Assembly: GCA_965223985.1 (NCBI GenBank) | Contig: OZ245030.1 | Coordinates: 3,534,001-3,598,000 of the forward strand | From: JAPPKS01 sp963667895 | GTDB taxonomy: Bacteria > Poribacteria > WGA-4E > PCPOR2b | Length of the DNA: 64,000 bases | Reading direction: 5' to 3' | Shown here: one piece after another, positions 26,388-35,302 of the stretch | Position numbering within the stretch: the first letter of the stretch is position 1 | How the letters are laid out: the number at the start of each line of letters is the position of its first letter | Made by a program: the position numbers and the translations under genes | Notes under the pieces: generated by a model | Database searches by the model: none | What the model was told of the DNA's origin: nothing | What the model saw: the letters and a program-made list of their open reading frames with translations, nothing else

Positions 26388-28871
26388 CTACAAAACAGTG
26401 ATCGGGTCAATATCGACGATAAGATCCACATCTTTCATCGAAGCAGCGGACGGCAGTGTTTTAACGGATCGCCCGACGAGTTCACGAAGTTTTTCAACGT
26501 GCTTACTTCTCAACAGGAAATGCCAGCGGAATTTCCCCATAATTTTTGATAGCGGCGCAGCGACCGGACCTCGAATCTCAACGTCCGAAAATCCATCCGC
26601 TTTCAGATTTTCTAGACAGATCAGGAGGCAGTTTGCTACATAAATCACTTCCTTCTCGACTGCTCCGCGGAGTACGATGGTTACGGCATGACTAAAGGGC
26701 GGATAAAGGAGCTCCTCCCGATAACCGATTTCCTTTCGGTAGAAGCGGAGATAGTCGTGTTCTTGCGATGCTTGAATGCTGTAGTGATCGGGCATGTAGG
26801 TTTGAATGATGACCTCACCGCCTGCTTGGCTGCGCCCGGATCGACCGGCGACTTGTGCCAGCAGATTGAACGCCCGTTCGCCTGCGCGAAAATCAGGCAA
26901 GTTGAGGGCGGTATCCGCGGAGATTACGCCAACAAGAGTAACGTTAGGAATGTCTAAACCCTTTGCAATCATTTGAGTTCCTACCAGAATGTCGATTTCA
27001 CGGGTTCTGAAGGCATCTAAAATTTTTCGGTGTGCGTCTTTCTGCGTTGTCGTATCGGTGTCCATCCGCTTGACGTTCGCCTTAGGAAACGCCTTGATTG
27101 TTTGTTGTTCGACCTGTTGGGTGCCTAGTCCGAAATAGCGAAAGTAGATACTCCCGCATTGCGGACAATCCTTGGGGGTAGGGCGTTCGTAACTGCAGTG
27201 ATGGCATACCATCCGCTTGGTATGAAAGTGGAACGTCAGTGAGATTGCACAGTCCCTACACCGTTCGACGTGCCCGCAGGTGCGGCAGAAGACATACGTC
27301 GAGTAACCTCGACGGTTCAGGAACAGGATTATCTGCTCCTGTTGCATAAGCCGATTTTCGATTGCTTTTCGCAGTGGCACTGAAAAAATGGTGCGATTGC
27401 TCTTTTCCAATTCTTCGCGCATGTCGACTATCTGAACGGATGGCATTTTTATATTGGAGACACGAGAGGGAAGGCTGAGCAGATGATATTCTCCTATCTG
27501 AGCGCGATAGAAGCTTTCCAATGATGGCGTTGCAGTGCCCAGGATCGCGGGACAATCTGCCAATTCCGATCTCTTTAAGGCGACATCGCGTGCGTGATAG
27601 CGGGGTGAGGCATCTCCCTGTTTGTACGAGGTTTCGTGCTCTTCATCGACAACAATGAGGCCTACATTGGGCATCGGAGCGAAAATTGCCGAGCGCACTC
27701 CCACCACGATGTCCGCCTTCCCAGTTCTGATCCGCTGCCACTGATCGTATCGCTCCCCGTCTGAAAGGTTGCTATGTAGTACCGCCACCCGTGCGCCGAA
27801 ACGCCCGACAATCCGAGAGACCGTTTGCGGCGTCAAGGCAATCTCTGGCACTAAAAAAATCGCGCCTTTTCCCCGCTTGAGGGTAGTCGAAATCGCTTGC
27901 ATGTAAATTTCTGTTTTTCCACTCCCGGTGACCCCGTGTAGCAGAAAAGTCGCTCGGCGAGATCGATGAACGGCACTCTGAATTGCGCCGAATGCTCTAG
28001 CTTGATCGGTGTTCAGTCTCAGCGACTGTGTTGAAAGCACCGCTTCCAAGCTGGTCGGATTACGCACAACTTGAACTGATGTGATACGGATTAACCCTTT
28101 CCTTTCAAGCGCTCGCAATGGCGCTAGGGATGTATTAGTATGTTTGATGAGATCGCTTGTTGTCCAGTTCAAATCCCGCGAGTTGTGGCTTTGACGAATG
28201 AGCAGCTCTAGTATCTGAGCCTGTTTCGGTGCCCGCTTTGCTAGCTTAGAAATCTCAGCCTCAATTTCAGAGAGCGGTTTGGCTAAAGAAGCGACGAGTC
28301 CTGTACGCGGTTTCGATTTAGATTGGAAATCCGACTTCAGTTCAACCAACCCTTTTTCCTGCAAGGTGGAAATCACAGGTCGCAACTTTGCATAACTACG
28401 CCCAATTCGTCGAGAAAGTTGATTCGGAGATAAGTCCCCGTCCTGTCGCAAAATCGACAGGATCTGCGTCTGCAGCGGAATCCGCTTTTTCATCACTTCA
28501 ATTTGTTCGTCGGTCGCAAGCAGATGGACGAGGCTGCGTTTCTGTGTCCGCACGGCGCCCGGAATCGCAGATTTCAACGCCTCTCCCCAAGACGACAGGT
28601 AATATTCGGCTATCCATTTTGTTAACGCTAGCAGTTCGTCAGAAAACGTGGGTGAGTCATCAAGGCAGTCAACAAGAGGCTTAATTTCGATGGAGGAGTC
28701 GGGGAGTTCAGGCTTTTCCATCACCGCGACAACGACACCTTCGCGCACACTGCGACCTAACGATGCAAGCACACGCGATCCAGGCTGTACAACAGGGGCG
28801 AGGCGATTTGGGATAGTGTAGGAAAAGGAGAGATCTTGAGGCAGCGGGAAAACCACGCGCGCATAGTTCAT
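26388..28871 (-). CDS. priA: Primosomal protein N' (replication restart helicase PriA)
   Basis: DNA helicase that reloads the replisome at stalled forks. The N-terminal DNA-binding domain (MNYARVVFPLPQDLSFSYTIP) is followed by a superfamily 2 helicase core with Walker A GVTGSGKTEIYMQA, the DEEH box VVDEEHETSYKQ, GTATPSLES, and motif VI-like QVAGRSGRSQAGG. The zinc-binding insertion has its eight cysteines in four pairs (CRTCGHVERC, CAISLTF, CHHC, CPQCGS). The frame opens at 28922, but ATG 28871 matches the family N terminus (827 residues). Confidence 0.95.
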   Translation of the reverse strand: MNYARVVFPLPQDLSFSYTIPNRLAPVVQPGSRVLASLGRSVREGVVVAVMEKPELPDSSIEIKPLVDCLDDSPTFSDELLALTKWIAEYYLSSWGEALKSAIPGAVRTQKRSLVHLLATDEQIEVMKKRIPLQTQILSILRQDGDLSPNQLSRRIGRSYAKLRPVISTLQEKGLVELKSDFQSKSKPRTGLVASLAKPLSEIEAEISKLAKRAPKQAQILELLIRQSHNSRDLNWTTSDLIKHTNTSLAPLRALERKGLIRITSVQVVRNPTSLEAVLSTQSLRLNTDQARAFGAIQSAVHRSRRATFLLHGVTGSGKTEIYMQAISTTLKRGKGAIFLVPEIALTPQTVSRIVGRFGARVAVLHSNLSDGERYDQWQRIRTGKADIVVGVRSAIFAPMPNVGLIVVDEEHETSYKQGDASPRYHARDVALKRSELADCPAILGTATPSLESFYRAQIGEYHLLSLPSRVSNIKMPSVQIVDMREELEKSNRTIFSVPLRKAIENRLMQQEQIILFLNRRGYSTYVFCRTCGHVERCRDCAISLTFHFHTKRMVCHHCSYERPTPKDCPQCGSIYFRYFGLGTQQVEQQTIKAFPKANVKRMDTDTTTQKDAHRKILDAFRTREIDILVGTQMIAKGLDIPNVTLVGVISADTALNLPDFRAGERAFNLLAQVAGRSGRSQAGGEVIIQTYMPDHYSIQASQEHDYLRFYRKEIGYREELLYPPFSHAVTIVLRGAVEKEVIYVANCLLICLENLKADGFSDVEIRGPVAAPLSKIMGKFRWHFLLRSKHVEKLRELVGRSVKTLPSAASMKDVDLIVDIDPITVL

Positions 28872-28922
28872 AATTGTGAAATATGAAGAATATTGTGTGA
28901 CACGAATTGGGTTGGATTTCAA

Positions 28923-29313
28923 CTCACGTGCATTGACGAGATTCTATCTCTGTCTTCAAAATTCAGAGCATAGCGCTCCTCGCTGAAAAGCTGAGGAATT
29001 GGGCGTTTTCCCTAAAACTTTCTTTCGCTCCTGCATCAGATACGTGCTTGAACAGTACCATATTTCGGGATCCGACGCAACCCCAAAGTTAAGCCGCCAT
29101 GGACTGAAAGTTCACGTCAATTTAGGGCTGAAGCACCTTCTGATGCATTGCCAACTGCCACCATCCTTTCGATCGATATCTGTCTGATTGACGGCGAAGG
29201 TGAATCGTGCTAGAATAATTAACAATCCGCTTAGCATAGAATCAATTATGGTTAGGACAAATTCTAAAGGATAACCTAAATCGGCTATCCTTGTAATAGC
29301 ATCAACTGAACAG
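28923..29313. other. Intergenic region between divergent priA and comEC
   Basis: About 390 bases between divergent genes. The right half carries a sigma-70-type promoter for comEC at 29188-29216. Nothing else is convincing; a short 5S-like string near 29057-29102 was considered and rejected. Confidence 0.5.
29188..29216 (+). promoter_or_regulatory. Promoter upstream of comEC
   Basis: TTGACG (29188-29193), a 17-nt spacer and TAGAAT (29211-29216), with TGC directly before the -10 box. It lies about 100 nt upstream of the comEC start. Confidence 0.5.
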
Positions 29314-31761
29314 ATGCGCCGCCCTGCTCTCAACACAGTCATCCCATACACACTCGGAATCCTTGTCGCCGAATTCCTGTCTATCCCTGCCTTTTGGATT
29401 TGGCTGATTGTGCTGATGTTTCTCATCAGCAGCTTTATACTACAACACCGACCAGAGCGTGGGTTTCATGTGGGAAATATTGAAAGTGCACGCATCCCGC
29501 AAATGTTTCTTCTGCTTGCGATCTTTGCTTGTGGGATACTTCGTGTGGAGATTTTCCTGACCTCTCCCTGTCCTTCGGAACTATACAATGAACCCGTGCG
29601 ATTCTCGGGCCACATGACATATCAGCCCTACCGTGGTGAATCGTGGGAGGCAGGATACGCAATCGGAGCCGTCAAATCCGTATCTGAACCGGATTTAACT
29701 GTGAAGATGAAAGTCTTAATCCGATTCAATGAGCCGGTTGCGTTGCACTACGGCGACCATCTTGAGGTTGAGGGTGTATTCCGTCAACCGAAAGGACGAC
29801 GCAATCCAGGCGGATTCGATTACCGCGCGTATCTTGCCCGTCGTCAAGTCTTCGGAACTTTCTATCCAAATCGCCATCACGAAATTTCGCCAACCTATCA
29901 AGCTAGATTGCTACCCTTGCGCTGGGCAGAACGATTGCGCCGACTTGTGGAAGTTACGATTGATCGGCTATATCACGAGCATCCCGAACATGCCGACATT
30001 ATCAAAGGTATGCTTTTAGGTAAGCGAAGTGGGCTTCCCGATTCGACTCTTGATGTTTTTCGTAACACTGGTAGCCTGCATGTTCTCGCTGTGTCGGGAT
30101 TGCACGTTGGACTGATTACTGCCCTCTGTTTTCTGAGTTTTTCTCTTCTTGGCCTACCTCGAAAAACGGTCTGCCTTCTGACGATCTCCTCCGTCATACT
30201 CTACGCATGCTTGGTCGGATTTCGCCCATCGGTGTTAAGAGCGTCATTTATGGCAATCCTGTTCTTAATCGCGCAGATTATCGATCGAGATGCCGATCTC
30301 ATCAATCTTCTAGCGTTTGCTGCGCTGGTCCTGTTGTTGATTAATCCCGCCCAGCTGTGGGATGTCGGCTTCCAACTCTCCTTTGCTGCAGTAGCATGTA
30401 TCGTTTATCTCTTGCCCAAGTGGATCGCGTTCATTGCCGATCTTTCTACGTATCGAAGTGCCCAAGAAAACCATACCGACTCCTGGCTCGAAGAAGCTTG
30501 GGGTAGCGGCTGGAAGCGGGCCATCAGATGGTTGGTTGTCGCGTTTGGGGTAACATTGTCGGCGCAGGTCGGCACATTCCTTATTATCGCGCAACACTTT
30601 TGTCGTGCCTATCCTCTCGGTTTGATTGTGGGGCCCTTCGTCGTTGGACTTGCCGCTCCCATCGTTGCCATCGCATCTATCTCGCTTCCGCTCGGCATGA
30701 TCTGGCTTCCGCTGGCAACACCATTTGTCTATGCCAACCACCTCGTCCTCTTTATCCTTTTGAAAATTCTCGAATTCTTCGGTCAACCGTGGGCGGGGTT
30801 GAAAATGTCTCCGCCGAGCTTGGGATGGGTGAGTGTCTATATCGCGGGCTGTCTTGCGATTGCGCACTGGAGGTGGGTGTGGGAGCATCGGAATAGGGCG
30901 GTGTTAATTGGTGCAGTAGTTCTAGCGTTCTCGATTTGGGATTCCGCGTTGAAGGAGGAAGGGAACCTCTTAGAAATTACATTTCTTGATGTCGGCCAGG
31001 GCGATGCGGCATTTGTCAGATTTCCCGACGGAAAATCAATGTTAATCGATGGCGGCGCCAATCGGCGGGGTTACGACAACGGTGAGCGTGTCCTCGATCC
31101 ATTTTTGTGCAACAAGGGTATCTTCAAACTAGATCTGCTCGTCCTAAGCCATCCGGACAACGATCACGGCGGCGGACTTGCGCACATTGTACGCACGTTT
31201 AATGTCAAGCGCGTGCTCGGTGTGCCGCACCGATCACTCCCTCCCCCGACGCATGGCGATCTGCACCAAGTCGTCGATACGAAAGGCATACCACATGAAC
31301 TCGGCGATGCAAGGGAGATTCAACTCACATCGACGGCGCAGCTTGCGTTACTGCATCCGCGGGATGAAGCGTCGGTGAATCTCATGGATGAGGATGTCAA
31401 CAGCGATTCGCTTGTGCTAAAGATGACCTATGGTAGTGTACGAGCCTTATTCACGGGGGACATTAATCGGGAAACTGAGCTCGCCTTAATCTCAGATGGC
31501 CACGATTTGCGTGCAGAGTTCCTCAAGGTTCCTCACCACGGCAGCCAGACTTCCAGCAGTTCCGAATTTATCGAAGCCGTGGGCCCACAAGAGGCGATTT
31601 TTTCGGTCGGTACCCGGAATCGATACGGCTTCCCATCTGAAAAGGTTGTCAATCGCTATCAAGAAAGGGGTTGCCGGGTGTTGCGCACTGATGAGCTTGG
31701 TGCTATCCAGCTGCGCACCGATGGGCGTCGGTGCTGGATGACCTATTATGTCGGAAGGTAG
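29314..31761 (+). CDS. comEC: DNA internalization-related competence protein ComEC/Rec2
   Basis: Inner-membrane channel for uptake of single-stranded DNA, 815 residues. It has N-terminal helices with a DUF4131-type soluble part (RFSGHMTYQPYRGESW to RQVFGTFYP), and a Competence domain with about eight to ten helices (about 225-510; GLLLGKRSGLP, VLAVSGLHVGL). A C-terminal metallo-beta-lactamase domain follows (from about 550; FLDVGQGDAAFVRF, LSHPDNDHGGGLAH, KVPHHGSQTSSS). All metal-binding His/Asp motifs are present, suggesting a functional nuclease module. No other competence genes are adjacent, though a CoiA-like gene occurs at 55.7 kb. Confidence 0.94.
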   Translation: MRRPALNTVIPYTLGILVAEFLSIPAFWIWLIVLMFLISSFILQHRPERGFHVGNIESARIPQMFLLLAIFACGILRVEIFLTSPCPSELYNEPVRFSGHMTYQPYRGESWEAGYAIGAVKSVSEPDLTVKMKVLIRFNEPVALHYGDHLEVEGVFRQPKGRRNPGGFDYRAYLARRQVFGTFYPNRHHEISPTYQARLLPLRWAERLRRLVEVTIDRLYHEHPEHADIIKGMLLGKRSGLPDSTLDVFRNTGSLHVLAVSGLHVGLITALCFLSFSLLGLPRKTVCLLTISSVILYACLVGFRPSVLRASFMAILFLIAQIIDRDADLINLLAFAALVLLLINPAQLWDVGFQLSFAAVACIVYLLPKWIAFIADLSTYRSAQENHTDSWLEEAWGSGWKRAIRWLVVAFGVTLSAQVGTFLIIAQHFCRAYPLGLIVGPFVVGLAAPIVAIASISLPLGMIWLPLATPFVYANHLVLFILLKILEFFGQPWAGLKMSPPSLGWVSVYIAGCLAIAHWRWVWEHRNRAVLIGAVVLAFSIWDSALKEEGNLLEITFLDVGQGDAAFVRFPDGKSMLIDGGANRRGYDNGERVLDPFLCNKGIFKLDLLVLSHPDNDHGGGLAHIVRTFNVKRVLGVPHRSLPPPTHGDLHQVVDTKGIPHELGDAREIQLTSTAQLALLHPRDEASVNLMDEDVNSDSLVLKMTYGSVRALFTGDINRETELALISDGHDLRAEFLKVPHHGSQTSSSSEFIEAVGPQEAIFSVGTRNRYGFPSEKVVNRYQERGCRVLRTDELGAIQLRTDGRRCWMTYYVGR

Positions 31762-31867
31762 TCAATTTCACTCATCAGAAACGGCTCCGATCGTTCCAAG
31801 TTCGAGTAGGGTTTAGCCGCTATGGGATTGAAGTAGATGTGAGATGTCACCATTTCATCTTTTCCAT

Positions 31868-31896
31868 TTGACAATATTGACCAATAGTGCTACACT
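31868..31896 (+). promoter_or_regulatory. Promoter upstream of nnrDE
   Basis: TTGACA (31868-31873), a 17-nt spacer and TACACT (31891-31896), with TGC directly before the -10 box. The leader to the ATG at 32025 would be about 120 nt. Confidence 0.55.
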
Positions 31897-32024
31897 CTAC
31901 CGTGAGATTAGCCGAGAATTTAAGCGCAAAATCCCCTGATTCTATATAAAATTCTGTTGGCAAATATTGGATAGCGCTCCATCTTATAAAAGCCGTGGTT
32001 GACGATATAAGTAGAGAATAGAAC

Positions 32025-33584
32025 ATGAAAGTCGTTACCGCAAATGAGATGCGTCAAATTGACCAACAGACGATTGAGGGGATCGGGATTCCAGGAATTG
32101 TGCTCATGGAAAACGCCGGCAGGGCGGTTGTTGCAACAATCCAGAAGCACTTCTCTGAATATCGGCGTGTCGCTGTTGTGATAGGCAAGGGAAACAATGG
32201 CGGAGATGGACTGGTCGTGGCTAGACTGCTTGCACTGGCGGGATGTTCTGTTCAAATTATTCTCGTTTCGCCGCCGTATCAATTTACGGGCGATGCTTTA
32301 ACCAACTTGCAGATTGCCCAGAACCTCAATCTCCCCATCGTACAAGTGCTCTCTGAAACCCATCTCGATAAGTTGGAACGTCAGCTCTCCCAGTGTGAGT
32401 TAATTGTTGATGCAATTTTTGGAACAGGTTTACGGGGTGCAGTTCGTGGGTTCGTTGCGAACGTCATTGCGTGCATTAACGCAAGAGGTTGCCCGGTCGT
32501 CGCAATCGATCTCCCGTCTGGTCTAGAGACGGATTCAGGTGTGATAGAGGGGGCATGCGTCAAAGCGACCCATACTGTTACAATGGGGCTGCCCAAGCGG
32601 GGTTTGCTTCTCCACCCAGGTGCGGGCACGGCGGGGCAGTTGGAGATTGCCGATATCGGGTTCCCACCGAGTATCATCCAAGCGCGAAATATTGAAGTAA
32701 ATTGGACGCGATCGGAGGATGCTGCTAAGTTGATACCGTCTCGTTATCAACATTCTCACAAAGGGACGTATGGACGTGTTTTTGTGGCAGCAGCATCTAT
32801 CGGTATGACGGGCGCCGCGGCTTTAGCGAGCGAAGCGGCATCCCGCGTTGGCGCTGGTTTGGTTACTGTGGGCGTTCCCAATAGCCTCAACCCTGTTCTA
32901 GAGGTCAAGCTGACTGAGGTGATGTCGCTGCCGTTACCCGAGACAGATGAGGGGACGCTGGCGCTAGATGCGGGTTCACAAATCCTCGAGTTCATCGCGC
33001 GGAATCGGTCAATTCTCGCGATAGGCCCTGGGCTTTCACAACACCCTGAAACGGTTGCGCTCGTTCACCACCTAATCCGCGAAAGCGATTGCCCAATCGT
33101 CATTGATGCCGATGGGTTGAATGCACTCGCAAAATCGAAGGAGTTGCTCTCATCCTTGCGGTCTCAAACTGTACTGACCCCCCATCCCGGCGAAATGGCT
33201 CGGCTCATTGGCGGAACAGTCCCTGAAGTGGAAAGAGATCGGATTGGGATTGCACAGCAGTTCGCTCAGGAACACAATGTCACACTTGTTCTCAAAGGAG
33301 TCCCGACGGTCATTGCAAGCGGAGATGGAGCGGTGTGGGTCAACTCAACGGGCAATCCTGGCATGGCAACTGGAGGTATGGGTGACGTGTTGACCGGCGT
33401 TGTTGCGGGACTTATGGCGCAGCAATCGTCAAGTCACGATGCCGCTGTACTAGGCGTATACCTACACGGACTGGCAGCGGACATCGCCGCCGAATCCATT
33501 GGGGTGCATGGATTGATGGCGCGAGATGTGTTGGAGGCGCTTCCTACGGCGTTTCAGTCGTGCCGCAGTAGTACCTCCGGTTGA
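32025..33584 (+). CDS. nnr: Bifunctional NAD(P)H-hydrate epimerase / ADP-dependent dehydratase
   Basis: Repairs hydrated NADH/NADPH. The N-terminal YjeF_N epimerase domain (residues 1-210) shows MKVVTANEMRQIDQ, GIPGIVLMENAGRA, GKGNNGGDGLVVAR and DAIFGTGLRGAVRG. The C-terminal carbohydrate-kinase-like dehydratase domain (about 230-510) shows SHKGTYGRVFV, AIGPGLSQHPET, LTPHPGEMARL, and the catalytic GNPGMATGGMGDVLTGV. Its 519 residues are normal for the fused enzyme. It follows comEC by about 260 nt and has its own promoter, so it is probably transcribed separately. Confidence 0.95.
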   Translation: MKVVTANEMRQIDQQTIEGIGIPGIVLMENAGRAVVATIQKHFSEYRRVAVVIGKGNNGGDGLVVARLLALAGCSVQIILVSPPYQFTGDALTNLQIAQNLNLPIVQVLSETHLDKLERQLSQCELIVDAIFGTGLRGAVRGFVANVIACINARGCPVVAIDLPSGLETDSGVIEGACVKATHTVTMGLPKRGLLLHPGAGTAGQLEIADIGFPPSIIQARNIEVNWTRSEDAAKLIPSRYQHSHKGTYGRVFVAAASIGMTGAAALASEAASRVGAGLVTVGVPNSLNPVLEVKLTEVMSLPLPETDEGTLALDAGSQILEFIARNRSILAIGPGLSQHPETVALVHHLIRESDCPIVIDADGLNALAKSKELLSSLRSQTVLTPHPGEMARLIGGTVPEVERDRIGIAQQFAQEHNVTLVLKGVPTVIASGDGAVWVNSTGNPGMATGGMGDVLTGVVAGLMAQQSSSHDAAVLGVYLHGLAADIAAESIGVHGLMARDVLEALPTAFQSCRSSTSG

Positions 33585-33739
33585 CCGTGAAGAAACAAAG
33601 CCGAGACATCCTGCATTTCAACAACACCGGCTTATCGACAGATTAAGTGAAACCCAAACACTCCATTTGACGTGCTGATTATAGTGTGTTGTGTTTCATT
33701 CTAATTGTGAGATTTCAAGCAGAATACTAGGAGAACCGG

Positions 33740-34522
33740 ATGGATCTCAAGCTAACCGGAAGGGTTGCTGTTATCACAGGCGGCAGTGAAGGAACGGGCA
33801 AAGCCATCGCGATGCGGCTTTCTGAGTGCGGCGCAAGAGTCTCCATCTGTGCGCGGCGCGAGGATGTCTTGGAACGAGCCGCACAGGAAATTCGCAACAG
33901 GACCGGGAACGATGTGCTCGCCGTCTCCGCGGACGTGACAATACCCAAAGCGTTAGAAGACTATATTCGCAGCACCGTTGAACGCTTTGGTCGAATTGAC
34001 ATTCTAATCAACAACGCCGGACGCGCTACGGGCGCACCCTTTGAAGAGGTAACGGATGAGGATTGGTACGAGGATCTAAATCTCAAAGTGATGGCGGCTG
34101 TGCGTTGTTCACGCCTGGTCATTCCTCATATGAGATCGGCTGACGGCGGGCGCATCATCAACATCACCCACCCCGGCGGCAAACAGCCCGGTGCCGGCTC
34201 ATGTCCAACTTCGGTCAGCCGTGCGGCGGGAATCGCTTTGACCAAAGCCCTCTCCAAAGATTTACTTCCAGACAAAATCCTTGTCAACACGGTCTGTTTG
34301 ACCTCTATCAAAACCGCGCAAGGGGTTCGCGGCTGGCAGGCGCAAGGTTCGCCAGGCACCCTCGAGGAATACTGGGAACAGCAAGGGAAAAACCATCCGC
34401 TGGGGCGTCTCGGTGAAGCCAGTGAGGTGGCAGATTTAGTCGCATTTCTCGTTTCAGATCGAGCGGCGTTCATTACGGGAACAGCAATCAACATTGATGG
34501 TGGACTATCGGCGGTTGTCTGA
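33740..34522 (+). CDS. SDR family protein with altered catalytic motif
   Basis: 260 residues with the SDR Rossmann fold: cofactor loop ITGGSEGTGKAI, DILINNAGRA and the C-terminal FITGTAINIDGGLSAVV. The Y-x3-K active site is replaced: SVSRAAGIALTKAL places Thr where Tyr is expected and Arg where Lys is expected. The catalytic Ser region reads INITHPGGKQP. Classical SDR chemistry is therefore doubtful. I recall a known SDR subgroup with a similar SVSRAAGIALTK string, so this is probably an inherited trait rather than local decay. An AGGAG site precedes the ATG. It is followed by the ferritin-like gene. Confidence 0.85.
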   Translation: MDLKLTGRVAVITGGSEGTGKAIAMRLSECGARVSICARREDVLERAAQEIRNRTGNDVLAVSADVTIPKALEDYIRSTVERFGRIDILINNAGRATGAPFEEVTDEDWYEDLNLKVMAAVRCSRLVIPHMRSADGGRIINITHPGGKQPGAGSCPTSVSRAAGIALTKALSKDLLPDKILVNTVCLTSIKTAQGVRGWQAQGSPGTLEEYWEQQGKNHPLGRLGEASEVADLVAFLVSDRAAFITGTAINIDGGLSAVV

Positions 34523-34695
34523 TAGCAGTTCAACCTACGCCATCGGTTTGAGGTTATCGCTCTGCTTGCACCGCTGGAGAACAGAGAAACGCAGATCTCC
34601 GCTCCCATCCCGATGACTCCGGGGTTTTAGTCTGGACGATTTTAGCTTGGTGACAGCCCAAATCTAAAACTGGTATCTAGAAGGGAGAGCTATCC

Positions 34696-35238
34696 ATGAC
34701 TTTAGGTGAAGTCTTTGATTTATCTCAGGATATTGAACTGAGGCACGCAAAATTATACGCGGCGCTCTCTCTCATGTTGGGAGATGTCGATGAGCGCGTC
34801 GCCCGATTTTGGCAGAACATGAGCGCGGAGGAGTGGCAACACTATATTATAATCGATTTTGGGCGTTCGCTGTGTGCCCGTGCGTTTGGCTTAGATGCGC
34901 CGGCGACAGGCTTGCCTGAAACCTCCATCCAACGAATTGTTCAGGCGTTAGATGAGCACGAGCGGCGAGTAAACGAAAAACCGATCACCCTAAACGAAGC
35001 GTTTGAGATTGCGATTGCCATCGAAGGAAGTGAGGCAGACACGATCTATATGGATCTTCTTTCTACGATTAAAAAGGCAATCCATGAGGCGAAACAAACC
35101 TATCTCCTAAGCCGTGTCTCCCAAATTGAAAAGGATGTGCAAGCTCACGTCGATCGCCTGATTGATGCGACGAAAAACTTTGCAAAAGATCCAGATCTGG
35201 TCCGAAAGGCGCACATCTTGAGCGATCACCAACACTAA
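34696..35238 (+). CDS. Ferritin-like (rubrerythrin-type) four-helix protein
   Basis: 180 residues, almost wholly helical. The pattern suggests a ferritin-like di-iron bundle: an early helix with Glu and Tyr spaced as in rubrerythrin (IELRHAKLYAAL), an ExxH in SAEEWQHY, and a later helix with paired Glu (IAIEGSEADTIY). The second ExxH of canonical rubrerythrins is not evident, so metal binding may be partial. No rubredoxin domain is attached. The assignment rests on helix and motif pattern rather than strong identity. Its function, perhaps oxidative-stress related, is inferred. Confidence 0.55.
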   Translation: MTLGEVFDLSQDIELRHAKLYAALSLMLGDVDERVARFWQNMSAEEWQHYIIIDFGRSLCARAFGLDAPATGLPETSIQRIVQALDEHERRVNEKPITLNEAFEIAIAIEGSEADTIYMDLLSTIKKAIHEAKQTYLLSRVSQIEKDVQAHVDRLIDATKNFAKDPDLVRKAHILSDHQH

Positions 35239-35302
35239 TACTTCGGGATAGACTAGCGCAAATTCGGAAGGACGACGCGGTGATTCTGAACGCGATGACT
35301 TG

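Noticed and set aside
29057..29102. String resembling part of 5S rRNA (CAAAGTTAAGCC and a CCATA start)
   Set aside because: Only a short stretch matches; the flanking stems and overall 5S length are absent, and no other rRNA gene is near.
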